Source: Bacillota bacterium (GTDB taxonomy: Bacteria; Bacillota; Clostridia; Tissierellales; MES13). Taken from it: DNA of 64,000 nucleotides. Position 1 is the stretch's first letter, and the number at the start of each line of letters is the position of its first letter. The position numbers and the translations under genes were made by a program. The DNA is taken from positions 32,724 through 96,723 of the forward strand of contig VENA01000058.1 in NCBI GenBank assembly GCA_009711785.1, given 5' to 3'. The notes below the pieces were generated by a model. That model worked only from the letters and a program-made list of their open reading frames with translations. It did no database searches and was not told the DNA's origin. Of this stretch, positions 1 to 8,803 are shown one piece after another.

Positions 1-89
1 TAAAATTTAGTAAATACAAAAAGTCCCGAGCCAACCATTAGCATAAACGCTAAAAAAGCTATTGAAAAGACCTTTAAAAAATGTTTCAT
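1..89 (-). CDS. N-terminus of a membrane-anchored or exported protein, cut by the window edge
   Basis: The ATG at 89 follows an AGAGGTGT ribosome binding site. The first 29 residues begin MKHFLKVFSIAFLAFMLMVG and form a short basic head followed by one hydrophobic segment, as in a signal peptide or signal anchor. A second ATG at 93 opens another frame that stops before the window edge, so the 89 start is preferred. The rest lies outside the window and no function can be assigned. It is read away from the thl cluster and the terminator at 275-302. Confidence 0.55.
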   Translation of the reverse strand, partial: MKHFLKVFSIAFLAFMLMVGSGLFVFTKF

Positions 90-274
90 ACATTACACCT
101 CTTTCTAAACCTTAAAAAAAACTACTTTTTTACAAACATCTACAAATATTATATCATAATAAAACTTTCTATTAAATTAAAATTATATTACAGATCACTT
201 TCTTAATCGATTAAATATTATACCACTTAACTATTCTTTATTCAATAGTAATAATATTATTCCCAATATAAAGA

Positions 275-302
275 AAACATGTAGGCAAGTGCCTACATGT
301 TT
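275..302 (-). terminator. Terminator of the crt-hbd-thl operon
   Basis: A 12-bp perfect stem (275-286 with 291-302, loop AAGT) lies just after the thl stop. In the minus direction it is followed by a T-rich run, complement of AAGAAAA at 271-277. Confidence 0.8.
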
Positions 303-306
303 AAAA

Positions 307-1485
307 TTATCTTTCTACTATAACTGCTGTTCCTTGTCCTCCACCTATACATAATGTGGCAAGACCTGTCTTTGAATCTCTTTTTTCCATTTCATATAGT
401 AAAGTTGTTAATATTCTAGCTCCTGATGCTCCTATAGGGTGACCAAGTGCAATAGCTCCTCCATTTACATTTACCCTATCTGTATCTAACTCTAAATCCT
501 TAACTACTGCTAAAGACTGTGCTGCAAATGCTTCATTTGCTTCTATAAGATCTAAATCTTCTACTTTTAAATTAGCTTTTTTAAGGGCTTTCTTAGTTGA
601 TGGTACTGGGCCATATCCCATTATTTTTGGATCTAATGCAGCTGATGCATAGGATTTTATTGTAGCTAAAGGTTTAAGTCCTAACTCATTTGCTTTTTCC
701 TTTGACATTATAACTAATACAGCTGCCCCATCATTTATACCAGATGCATTTCCTGCTGTTACTGTTCCATCCTTTTTAAACGCTGGTCTTAATTTCCCAA
801 GCTTATCAAGTGTTAGACCAAACTTTGGATGTTCGTCAGTATCAACTACTATAGGATCTTTCTTTCTTTGTGGAACCTTAACTGGTACTATTTCATCTTT
901 TAGTCTTCCTTCTTTAATTGCTTTTTCAGCCCTTGATTGACTAGTTAATGCAAATTCATCCTGTTCTTTTCTTGTTAGTTCCCATCTCTCAGCTATATTT
1001 TCTGCTGTAATTCCCATATGATAATCATTAAATGCATCCCATAATCCATCATTCACCATAGAGTCAACTAATTTTCCATTACCCATTCTTTCACCCCATC
1101 TTGCCTTTGGTAAAAGATATGGTGCATTACTCATACTTTCAGTACCACCTGCTATTATTACATCTGCATCTCCAAGCATTATTGATTGAGCTGCTAAACT
1201 TACTGTTCTAAGTCCAGAACCGCACACCTTATTAATAGTCATAGCAGGGGTTGTTTCTGGTAATCCTGCCTTTATAGCAACTTGCCTTGAAACATTTTGT
1301 CCAAGCCCTGCTGATAATACATTTCCAAGTATTACTTCATCTACAATTTCATTTTTAATACCTGCTCTTTTGATAGCTTCTTTAGTAGCAACTACTCCTA
1401 AATCTACTGCAGAAACTTTAGATAAACTACCTCCAAAACCTCCTATTGGTGTTCTAACAGCACTTACTATAACTGCTTCTCTCAT
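307..1485 (-). CDS. thl: Acetyl-CoA acetyltransferase (thiolase)
   Basis: This 392-residue protein condenses two acetyl-CoA into acetoacetyl-CoA, or cleaves it in reverse; it is cytosolic. The full thiolase fold is present. The nucleophile is Cys88 in [11 protein letters not shown]. The active-site His lies in [15 protein letters not shown] near residue 350, and the second Cys in CIGGGQG near 378. Length is normal for bacterial thiolases. It is the last gene of crt-hbd-thl, 18 nt after hbd, with a GGGGGA ribosome binding site. The context supports a role in butyrate or butanol-type carbon flow rather than fatty-acid oxidation, but bcd and a dedicated etf pair are not adjacent. Confidence 0.95.
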   Translation of the reverse strand: MREAVIVSAVRTPIGGFGGSLSKVSAVDLGVVATKEAIKRAGIKNEIVDEVILGNVLSAGLGQNVSRQVAIKAGLPETTPAMTINKVCGSGLRTVSLAAQSIMLGDADVIIAGGTESMSNAPYLLPKARWGERMGNGKLVDSMVNDGLWDAFNDYHMGITAENIAERWELTRKEQDEFALTSQSRAEKAIKEGRLKDEIVPVKVPQRKKDPIVVDTDEHPKFGLTLDKLGKLRPAFKKDGTVTAGNASGINDGAAVLVIMSKEKANELGLKPLATIKSYASAALDPKIMGYGPVPSTKKALKKANLKVEDLDLIEANEAFAAQSLAVVKDLELDTDRVNVNGGAIALGHPIGASGARILTTLLYEMEKRDSKTGLATLCIGGGQGTAVIVER

Positions 1486-1503
1486 ATAACTTCCCCCTTA
1501 TTT

Positions 1504-2349
1504 TTATTTTCTATAATCATAAAATCCAATCTTAGTTTTTCTTCCTAAAAGGTTTCCTCTAACCATTTTTCTTAAATACGGATGAGGTCTATACTTAGTA
1601 TCACCAAACTCTTCATATAAAACTTCCATAATAGCTAAGCATACATCATTACCTATTAAATCAGCCAATGCTAATGGTCCTATAGGATGATTTGCTCCTA
1701 ATTTCATTGCCTCATCTATATCCTCTTTACTAGCTACTCCATCTGCTAAAATTCCAACCGCTTCATTTATCATTGGTACTAATATTCTATTTACTACAAA
1801 TCCTGGAGCTTCTTCAACTTCCACTGGAGTTTTTCCTAATTCTTCAGATAATTTTAAAACTGTTTCCTTTGTTTCATCAGATGTAGCTATACCCTTAATT
1901 ATTTCTACTAATTTCATAACTGGTACTGGGTTAAAAAAGTGCATGCCTACTATTTTGTCAGGTCTATTTGTTGCACTTGAAATCTCAGTTATTGATAGTG
2001 ATGATGTGTTTGTAGCAAGTATAGTATCCTCTTTACAAACTTCATCTAATTCTTTAAATATTTTTTTCTTTATATCCATATTCTCACTTGCTGCCTCTAT
2101 AACTAAATCTACATCATTTAAAGCATTTATATCTGTTGTAGCTGTTATTTTTTTTAGGATTTCATCTTTCTCTTTTTCTGTTATTCTTTCCTTTTTAACA
2201 CTTCTAGATAGATTTTTATTAATTGTTTTCATTCCTCTTTCAAGGCTTTCATCATTAATATCTCTCATAATTACTTCATAACCTGATTGAGCAAATACTA
2301 AAGCTATACCTGAGCCCATTGTTCCTGCTCCTATTACACAAACTTTCAT
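1504..2349 (-). CDS. hbd: 3-hydroxybutyryl-CoA dehydrogenase
   Basis: The 281-residue protein reduces acetoacetyl-CoA to 3-hydroxybutyryl-CoA with NAD(P)H. The N-terminus carries the Rossmann motif GAGTMGSGIA, followed by the family signature around HFFNPVPVMKLVEI and an all-helical C-terminal dimerisation domain containing NHPIGPLALADLIG. Length matches clostridial Hbd (about 280 residues). The start is an ATG after GGAGGGG. It lies 15 nt downstream of crt and 18 nt upstream of thl, so the three genes are almost certainly one transcript. Confidence 0.96.
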   Translation of the reverse strand: MKVCVIGAGTMGSGIALVFAQSGYEVIMRDINDESLERGMKTINKNLSRSVKKERITEKEKDEILKKITATTDINALNDVDLVIEAASENMDIKKKIFKELDEVCKEDTILATNTSSLSITEISSATNRPDKIVGMHFFNPVPVMKLVEIIKGIATSDETKETVLKLSEELGKTPVEVEEAPGFVVNRILVPMINEAVGILADGVASKEDIDEAMKLGANHPIGPLALADLIGNDVCLAIMEVLYEEFGDTKYRPHPYLRKMVRGNLLGRKTKIGFYDYRK

Positions 2350-2364
2350 TTAAAACCCCTCCTA

Positions 2365-3144
2365 TTATTTGTTTTTAAATTCTGGTTTTCTCTTATCTAT
2401 AAAGGCTTTCATACCTTCTTTTTGATCATCTGTAGCAAAACATAATCCAAATAAATCTCTCTCTATAGCCATGCCTGTATCTATATCTGTCTCAAAACCT
2501 CTATTTATTGCACTTTTTGAATATCTAATAGCTATTTGTCCCTTTGAGGCTATTTTTTTAGCTAAATTTATTGCCTCATCCATTAAATCTTCTCTTTTAA
2601 CTACTTTATTTACAAGTCCTATTTTTTCAGCTTCATTACTATCTATCATATCAGCTGTAAATATCAATTCTTTAGCCTTACTAGGTCCTACTAATCTAGC
2701 TAATCTTTGAGTTCCAGAAAAACCAGGGGTAATACCAAGACCTACTTCTGGTTGGCCAAATTTAGCCTTTTCACTAGCTATCCTTATATCACAACTCATT
2801 GAAAGCTCTAAGCCTCCTCCTAGGGAAAAACCATTAATAGCTGCAATAACTGGCTTTTCTAAAAGCTCTATTTTTCTGAAAACATCTATACCTAATTTTG
2901 CAAACTCTCTAGCTTCTTTTGGTGTTTTATCTTTCATTTCAGATATATCAGCACCTGCGACAAAGGCTTTTCCTTCACCTGTTAAAACTAAAACATCAAT
3001 TTCTTTATTACTTTCTATGTATTCAATTGCTTCTTTTAATTCTTTTAACACATCACTATTTAGTGCATTTAACACTTTAGGTTTGTTAATACTTAATATA
3101 CCTACCCTTTCATCAATCTTTAATAAAAGGTTTTCAAATTCCAC
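2365..3144 (-). CDS. crt: Enoyl-CoA hydratase / 3-hydroxybutyryl-CoA dehydratase (crotonase)
   Basis: The 259-residue crotonase-fold protein dehydrates 3-hydroxybutyryl-CoA to crotonyl-CoA. The oxyanion-hole segments AGADISEM and GGGLELSMSCDIRIAS are visible, and the catalytic Glu region follows in QPEVGLGITPGFSGTQRL. The start is GTG at 3144 after GGAGGGG. It is first in crt-hbd-thl. The 218-nt stretch upstream, before the nucleotidase, holds only A/T-rich DNA and presumably the promoter; I see no riboswitch or clear operator there. Confidence 0.95.
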   Translation of the reverse strand: MEFENLLLKIDERVGILSINKPKVLNALNSDVLKELKEAIEYIESNKEIDVLVLTGEGKAFVAGADISEMKDKTPKEAREFAKLGIDVFRKIELLEKPVIAAINGFSLGGGLELSMSCDIRIASEKAKFGQPEVGLGITPGFSGTQRLARLVGPSKAKELIFTADMIDSNEAEKIGLVNKVVKREDLMDEAINLAKKIASKGQIAIRYSKSAINRGFETDIDTGMAIERDLFGLCFATDDQKEGMKAFIDKRKPEFKNK

Positions 3145-3347
3145 AATAACCCCTCCTAAGTTTTAAACTTTTCATTTAGAATATTTGACCATTTACTATT
3201 TATTACTATTCTCTTTTTATTAAAAAATTCCTCTTTAAAATAAAATATGTCACCCTTTAGTCTAAATATTTTTTTACCCTTTATATATTTTTTAAAACTA
3301 TAATACTAATTGCTTGTAATATCCATTTTCCTTTATAAATAAAAAAA

Positions 3348-3367
3348 CATAGGGGTTATTCCCTATG
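3348..3367 (-). terminator. Terminator after the HAD nucleotidase
   Basis: The stem CATAGGG/CCCTATG (3348-3354, 3361-3367) overlaps the last codons. A run of seven A at 3341-3347 gives the U tract on the minus strand. Confidence 0.75.
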
Positions 3368-3941
3368 CAATGGACTGTCTTTCATAATAATATTTACTTA
3401 TTTCAGTATATATATCATCCCAATTAAATACTCTAGTCATCCCTGAAATTAAAGGATATCTATTATAATTACAATGTATAAGTAAAACTTTAAATCCTTT
3501 TAAAGCTAATTGTAACGCATTTTCATATCTGTCTTCTATAAAAATATCACAATTTAATTCCATAGCTTTTTTAACTTTAAAATGACTCCCTAAAAGGTAA
3601 ACTTCTGTCATAGGTAAATTTTTATTTTCAAACCACATTCTCGTTACATCTTCCATTCTTTTAGGTCTTGCAGTAACATAACTTATATTATGTTTTTCAT
3701 TTAATTTCTCTAAAACTTCCTTTACGTTTTTTCTAGCTGTAGCATTTAAATGTAACTTTTCACCATATACATCATAAAATTTTAAATAATCTTTCCTTGC
3801 TATATTTAAAACTTTATGTATTTCATATTCTGTAACATCTTTAGGTTTTACTTTCTTATTAAAATGTTTATTTAAAGCATCTAACCAACAATATGGGTTT
3901 GTAATTGTTCCATCGATATCAATACATATATTAAGTCTCAC
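3363..3941 (-). CDS. HAD-family 5' nucleotidase-like protein
   Basis: The 192-residue HAD hydrolase has the motif I aspartates in ICIDIDGTITNP at the N-terminus, a motif II Thr in SYVTARP near residue 95, and a late acidic motif IEDRYENA near 140. The pattern fits the putative nucleotidase group that includes YqfW-like proteins and deoxyribonucleotidases. The substrate cannot be fixed from sequence. The start is GTG at 3941 after a GGGATG-type ribosome binding site. It appears monocistronic, with its own terminator. Confidence 0.8.
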   Translation of the reverse strand: MRLNICIDIDGTITNPYCWLDALNKHFNKKVKPKDVTEYEIHKVLNIARKDYLKFYDVYGEKLHLNATARKNVKEVLEKLNEKHNISYVTARPKRMEDVTRMWFENKNLPMTEVYLLGSHFKVKKAMELNCDIFIEDRYENALQLALKGFKVLLIHCNYNRYPLISGMTRVFNWDDIYTEISKYYYERQSIA

Positions 3942-4024
3942 TTAATCACATCCCTTCTTTATTCTTAGAATACTTCAAAAGTTTTAACTAAGTATTATAA
4001 AAACATTAACTCTTAGTAAATTTT

Positions 4025-4052
4025 AAATCCCATCTATTTAAAGATGGGATTT
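4025..4052 (-). terminator. Terminator overlapping the phospholipase C family stop
   Basis: An 11-bp perfect stem AAATCCCATCT/AGATGGGATTT has a 6-nt loop and overlaps the stop codon of the gene at 4034. T and A runs flank it. Confidence 0.65.
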
Positions 4053-5026
4053 GTATATATCATTTTACATTTATTTTTAGTATTTTTCCCTGTTACATAT
4101 GATACATTAGGATAACTTTTTTTAAGGGTTAATAAATCTATATTTCCATTTAAGTACTTTAATGTTTTACTTATAGCACTTAAGCTTATTTCTAATGCTA
4201 TGTCATATAGTTCATAAAAACTATATTCATATACTTCATTTTTATAACAGGGATGATTCCACTTATTTTTATTTATATTTAAATAATCAACATTATCTTT
4301 AATACTTCTTGGGTAAGTTAAATTACTATAATCAAACTTATTATTAGTTGCAATATCTACTATATTTAGTAAAGTCTTTTTAAATCCATAAGGGTCATAT
4401 AAAATTTTTAATACCTTCTTCATATCTTTGTAGGAATCATTTATCAGATTCTTATCTATATCTGTTAAATAAACTTTGTTAAAGGTACTTATAAAAAATA
4501 AAGAAATTACACCCGCTAAATTATCTCCTCCATTTATTATTTCATATAGGGGAGTTTTTGTTGCAATTTGATTCTTTTTATCCTTAAGTAAAAGAAAATC
4601 TATAATTAACTCTAATCTTTTATGATTTCCTTTATACTGAAAAGTATTTTTATCATATTTATCATAGATTCCTGTATAATAAACTATATATGGATGGGCT
4701 ATTCTATCTAACTCAAAATGGGAAATAAAACCTATTAAGTATGACAATAATTTATTATAATCTTCTTTATTACTAACATTTAAATATAAATAATTAATAG
4801 CTTCTAGTATAAATTTGGCTGTTTTTTCATTATGCATCAAAGCTCCTAATTTAGGACCTCTTTTTTTCTTAACCCAAGGTAAATAGTCATTATAAAAAAA
4901 TATATCTGGCCCTTGACATCCTAAATTAAATAAAGCCCTATTTTCTTTAATAATAGATGATAATGAATCATTTACTTCTTTTAAAATATCCTCACCAAAT
5001 AAAGTATGGGTTAATAAATCTGGCAT
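4034..5026 (-). CDS. Zinc-dependent phospholipase C family protein
   Basis: The 330-residue protein begins MPDLLTHTLFG. It has the His/Asp pattern of the zinc-dependent phospholipase C-like family: His6, GCQGPDIFFYND near residue 53, MHNEKT near 84, and SHFELDRIAHPY near 123, which would form the metal site. No signal peptide is seen, so the enzyme is probably cytosolic, unlike secreted clostridial alpha-toxin. Many Clostridia carry such uncharacterised cytosolic relatives. It lies 14 nt downstream of the GH18-like gene and may share its transcript. The biochemical function is inferred from family only. Confidence 0.75.
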   Translation of the reverse strand: MPDLLTHTLFGEDILKEVNDSLSSIIKENRALFNLGCQGPDIFFYNDYLPWVKKKRGPKLGALMHNEKTAKFILEAINYLYLNVSNKEDYNKLLSYLIGFISHFELDRIAHPYIVYYTGIYDKYDKNTFQYKGNHKRLELIIDFLLLKDKKNQIATKTPLYEIINGGDNLAGVISLFFISTFNKVYLTDIDKNLINDSYKDMKKVLKILYDPYGFKKTLLNIVDIATNNKFDYSNLTYPRSIKDNVDYLNINKNKWNHPCYKNEVYEYSFYELYDIALEISLSAISKTLKYLNGNIDLLTLKKSYPNVSYVTGKNTKNKCKMIYTNPIFK

Positions 5027-5040
5027 TTTAAATCCCCCAT

Positions 5041-6876
5041 TTAGTTATTGTTTTCATAGTTTTTTAAAATAGTATCCCAAATATTTAAATATCCAAAATC
5101 CTCTTCATATTCTGGTATCATACCTAATCTCCATAATGAAATTCCCCTTATGTCAAATAATTTAGCTAAATTTATTTTAGATTGTATACTTCTACTATCT
5201 TCATACCAAATAATGTTATCTATATCATTTGATTCATCATAGTAGGTTAAAAAAGGAGCTTGATACTCTTTATTATATTGGATATTTAAATCATCTTTAT
5301 CCCTTTGTTTTTCCATTCTAGTTCTTACCTTTTCTAAAGTTGTTTGAATACTTTCTATTTTTATATTTTCTTTATTATTATGTCTTCTCCACTGGGAAGC
5401 TCCTAAGGAAAGTTGTAAAAATATTTTATCTTTATCCTCTATTCCAGTTTCTTTATTTGTTATTTCCTCTAATGCACTATATACATCAAAATCCTTATTA
5501 AAATTATTTTTAATAGGGGCTAATGGACTTTCTATATCATAAAAATCCTCATTAATATTATAGATGTTTAAATCCTTTTCCTTTTTCGGCTGATAGTCAT
5601 GGGCCATTAAAATAACTTTATCAGAAATATTACCTATTGTTTTATAATCATATCCTTTATAATATTTATTAGGTTGTAGCATTACATATAACAACTTATC
5701 TTTTTTATCTAATTCTTTATTTAAAGTTTTTAAAAACATATTATAATTACCTTTAAGCTTTTCAGATTTAATATCTTCAAAGTCAATTATAACACCATTA
5801 AATTTAATGTTTTTTCCTTTCTCTCTTACTTTTAAATTATCAACTATACTATCTACATAATTTTCAATTGATTCTTTATCTTTAATTATATGTTCTATAA
5901 GCCCTATTCCTGATTTATTTTTAACTCTATTAGATGCATATACTGTTAAATTTGCTATTATATCTTCATCCTTTGTATTATCTACTAAATCATAAGCACC
6001 CTCAGGAAGATAAAATGAATTTTCTTTATCAATACTTAACTCTACATCTTCCCCATTAAAAACAAACTGTGACCATCCAAATCCTATAGAATCAAATTCA
6101 GAAATTAGATTCCTTTGAGGGTAGGATTTTATAGCATAAAACCCATGTAAACTATCTAAAGGTTTTTTAATCTTTTCATACATTTTTAAATACATCTCAG
6201 TACAAGGTGAATCACTTATTTTTTCTGTATTTAGTTTATTATTATATCCTATACCTCTTATAAACATTAATTTAAGTTCCTCTTTTGTAATATAATTATT
6301 AAAGTTTATATCATCTTTTATTAAGTTATTTTCTTTAGCCAAATAAATATATATATCTTTATCTTCACTACTTACAGGTACTTCTTTTTTAATATCTAAT
6401 AAATTTATTAAATCTTTTAAAGCTTCATACTTTGTTATACCAACTAAAGTATCCTTTGGAGGGGATGATATTATTACTTTGTTAGTTAAATCATCAAAGG
6501 TAACTTTAGCCCCTAAACTTTCCGATATGAATCTTACTGGTACTAATACCCTTTTATTTTTAATAATAGGTTTTGAATTTAGTTTAATTTCTTTATTATT
6601 TAATTTAGCTATATTACTTCCTAGTTTTAGAGTAATATCTAAATAATCTTTTTTTGAAATTATCTTATTACTCTCTTTATCAAACGTTACATCCACCTCT
6701 AATTCTTCAAATATTTTCCTTAACGGAACCATTGTACTTCCCTTTATTATTGTCGGTTTAACATCTAAAAAATTAATCTCTTTTCCATCTAAAATGACTT
6801 TTATATTTTCATCTGCAAAGGCATGACTACTAAATACAAATAGTATTATAGTTATTAAAATAAGTATTTTTTTCAA
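5041..6876 (-). CDS. Exported protein with copper-amine-oxidase N-domain-like region and GH18-like domain
   Basis: The preferred start is TTG at 6876, since GGAGGGG lies 5 nt upstream and the next residues KKILILITIILFVFSS form a clean signal peptide. An upstream ATG at 6945 has no such site. After the signal come about 120 residues of copper amine oxidase N1-like stalk (VPLRKIFEEL and VPVRFISESLGAKV repeats), then a short SLH-like helical stretch. The rest is a GH18-like barrel with FNGVIIDFED and a C-terminal RGISLWRLGM strand. The usual DGxxxDxE motif starts with Asn here, while the Glu remains. It probably acts on peptidoglycan or spore cortex outside the membrane. A related barrel lies at 63279. 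Confidence 0.75.
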   Translation of the reverse strand: MKKILILITIILFVFSSHAFADENIKVILDGKEINFLDVKPTIIKGSTMVPLRKIFEELEVDVTFDKESNKIISKKDYLDITLKLGSNIAKLNNKEIKLNSKPIIKNKRVLVPVRFISESLGAKVTFDDLTNKVIISSPPKDTLVGITKYEALKDLINLLDIKKEVPVSSEDKDIYIYLAKENNLIKDDINFNNYITKEELKLMFIRGIGYNNKLNTEKISDSPCTEMYLKMYEKIKKPLDSLHGFYAIKSYPQRNLISEFDSIGFGWSQFVFNGEDVELSIDKENSFYLPEGAYDLVDNTKDEDIIANLTVYASNRVKNKSGIGLIEHIIKDKESIENYVDSIVDNLKVREKGKNIKFNGVIIDFEDIKSEKLKGNYNMFLKTLNKELDKKDKLLYVMLQPNKYYKGYDYKTIGNISDKVILMAHDYQPKKEKDLNIYNINEDFYDIESPLAPIKNNFNKDFDVYSALEEITNKETGIEDKDKIFLQLSLGASQWRRHNNKENIKIESIQTTLEKVRTRMEKQRDKDDLNIQYNKEYQAPFLTYYDESNDIDNIIWYEDSRSIQSKINLAKLFDIRGISLWRLGMIPEYEEDFGYLNIWDTILKNYENNN

Positions 6877-6950
6877 ATTAACCCCTCCTAAATTTCTGTA
6901 ACCTAATATATATATTCGATAAATTCCATAGATTTCCTTTTGCAATAAAA

Positions 6951-6981
6951 AAATGGGATTGCATTATTTGCAATCCCATTT
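6951..6981. terminator. Strong, probably bidirectional terminator after metS
   Basis: A 13-bp perfect stem, AAATGGGATTGCA with TGCAATCCCATTT, has a 5-nt loop. An A run lies on the left and a T run on the right. It closes the NSS transporter/metS transcript. Confidence 0.85.
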
Positions 6982-6989
6982 TTTAGCTA

Positions 6990-7082
6990 TTAATTTTTTT
7001 TAGTCTTTGATATTGCTAAGTAAAGTCCTCCATATAAAAATACAACTCCAAATACTAGCATTACCCATGCGCCTACAGTCAT
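6990..7082 (-). CDS. metS: MetS-type small subunit of an NSS amino-acid transporter
   Basis: The 30-residue protein starts MTVGAWVMLVFGVVFLYGGL and is one transmembrane helix with a short basic tail ending SKTKKN. An AAGGGGGGAAGG ribosome binding site precedes the ATG at 7082. It lies 28 nt after the stop of the sodium-dependent transporter. Known MetS proteins are single-helix peptides of this size, encoded directly after NSS transporters and needed for methionine/alanine uptake by MetP in Corynebacterium. The ORF is below usual gene-calling limits, but position, ribosome site and sequence together make it convincing. Confidence 0.85.
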   Translation of the reverse strand: MTVGAWVMLVFGVVFLYGGLYLAISKTKKN

Positions 7083-7110
7083 AACCTTCCCCCCTTAAAG
7101 GTAAGAAAAT

Positions 7111-8625
7111 CTATTCTTCTATATCCTCTTTAAGCTCATAATTAGTTTTTGTTTTTCTTAATAAAATTGATAAAACAATTAATAAAGCTGCTACTAACCA
7201 ACCACCAATTAATATTGCCCAAAGTGGATATCCTTCATAAAGATTACCGTTAATAACATCTATTATCTCTTGAATTATATTCCATATTAATATTACACCT
7301 AATACTAATGGCGTTATAAATTTAATAAATACATCATACCAAGAGCCTAATTTAATATCAGAAATCGGATTTACATGTTCACGTAATTTTTTAGTTTTAT
7401 AAATCCAACCTACTAAGATTACCTCAAAAAGCGCAACACCTATAATACCAAAGTCATTAACATAATGGTCTACTATATCTAGCCAATATAATCCACCCTT
7501 TGTGGCATATAATAAACTTATTACAAATCCTACTAATATAGTAAGACGGGTAACTTTTTTCTTTTTCCAACCCCATTTATCTGATAATCCTACCACAACA
7601 CCTTCAACTAATGAGAAGGCTGAATCTATTCCTAATGTTAAAAGCATAATGAAAAATACCAAAGCAAATATTACACTACCAAATGGAAGCATATTTATAG
7701 CTTCTGGATATACACAAAATGCTAACCCTAATCCACCACTACCTGCTACATCTGCCACAGCTGCACCCTTTTCAAATGCCATATAACCTAAAGTTCCAAA
7801 TACTGCAAATCCTGCTAAGAAACTTATACCACAATTTGCTAAGGCAGTTATAATAGCATTATTAGTTATGTCAGATTTTTTTGGTAAATAACTAGCATAG
7901 GCTACCATTACACCAAAAGAAACACTTAAAGAAAAGAAAATTTGGCCATATGCTGCAGCCCATACCTTTATATCAAGTAGCTTTGAAAAATCAGGATTTA
8001 AATAATAACTAATACCATCTATAGACCCTGGTAAAGTTAATCCTCTAATTACTAATATACCAAGCATTATTATAGGTAATGGAACAGTCCATTTTACAAC
8101 TTTACCTACTGATTTTACACCATCTCTAACTGTCCAATAAATTGCAGCCCAGGCTATAATTACACCTATAAGTACCGGTATTCTAAATCCTCCTAATACT
8201 CCTGGTCCACTGGTAATACTAAGTACTTCATTAAAGAAGAAATCCGTAGGTAAATCACCCCAAGCTAAGGTTAATGAATGCCATAAATAATTAAATACCC
8301 AAGCCATAATAACTGCATAATAAGTTACTATTACAAAACTTACTAAAATTGCCCACCAGCCTAGTGTTTCCCAACCTTTTTTGATTTTGCCAAAGGCTGT
8401 TGGGGCTCCAGCTTGAAATTTGTGTCCCACTGAAAACTCTAAAATTAATAAAGGTATACCTGCTGTTATAAGTGCGATAAAGTAAGGAATCAAGAAAGCT
8501 CCTCCACCATTAGTTGCTGCCTGATATGGAAATCTCCATGCATTTCCTAAACCAGCTGCAGAACCAATAGCTGCAAAAATAAAAATAGTCCTACTGTCCC
8601 AACGCTGTCTTTTACCCATATACAA
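7111..8625 (-). CDS. Sodium-dependent amino-acid transporter, NSS (SNF) family, MetP-like
   Basis: The 504-residue membrane protein has about 12 hydrophobic segments. The NSS signature in TM1 is clear: RFPYQAATNGGGAFLIPY, which contains the unwound substrate and sodium site. It should couple sodium entry to amino-acid uptake. The partner gene metS follows 28 nt downstream, which points to a MetPS-type methionine/alanine carrier rather than a tryptophan or leucine homologue; the substrate is inference. The start is an ATG after AAAGGAGG. The upstream 178 nt are A/T-rich and shared with the divergent nitroreductase. I see no S-box or T-box there. Confidence 0.9.
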   Translation of the reverse strand: MYMGKRQRWDSRTIFIFAAIGSAAGLGNAWRFPYQAATNGGGAFLIPYFIALITAGIPLLILEFSVGHKFQAGAPTAFGKIKKGWETLGWWAILVSFVIVTYYAVIMAWVFNYLWHSLTLAWGDLPTDFFFNEVLSITSGPGVLGGFRIPVLIGVIIAWAAIYWTVRDGVKSVGKVVKWTVPLPIIMLGILVIRGLTLPGSIDGISYYLNPDFSKLLDIKVWAAAYGQIFFSLSVSFGVMVAYASYLPKKSDITNNAIITALANCGISFLAGFAVFGTLGYMAFEKGAAVADVAGSGGLGLAFCVYPEAINMLPFGSVIFALVFFIMLLTLGIDSAFSLVEGVVVGLSDKWGWKKKKVTRLTILVGFVISLLYATKGGLYWLDIVDHYVNDFGIIGVALFEVILVGWIYKTKKLREHVNPISDIKLGSWYDVFIKFITPLVLGVILIWNIIQEIIDVINGNLYEGYPLWAILIGGWLVAALLIVLSILLRKTKTNYELKEDIEE

Positions 8626-8748
8626 TCCTCCTTTAAATAAATGATTTATTCCTCTAATACATTAATATTAAAAAAACTTAATAATTATTATTAATTTTAA
8701 ATTTAACAAATAATTTTTATTTTTTCGGGTAAATTGATATCAGAGGTG

Positions 8749-8777
8749 TTGTAAATTTTTAATAAATTCAATATAAT
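8749..8777 (+). promoter_or_regulatory. Sigma-70-type promoter of the nitroreductase gene
   Basis: A -35 TTGTAA (8749-8754), 17-nt spacer and -10 TATAAT (8772-8777) lie 27 nt before the ATG at 8804, which follows an AAGGAGG site. Confidence 0.6.
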
Positions 8778-8803
8778 AACTTTAGAATTTAAGGAGGTTA
8801 ATT

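Noticed and set aside
1943..2281. Open frame on the plus strand opposite hbd
   Set aside because: Antisense to a strongly conserved gene, no ribosome site, and low-complexity Ser/Phe/Ile composition typical of shadows.
8626..8803. S-box or other methionine riboswitch before the MetP-like transporter
   Set aside because: No conserved core or terminator/antiterminator pair was found; only A/T-rich promoter DNA.
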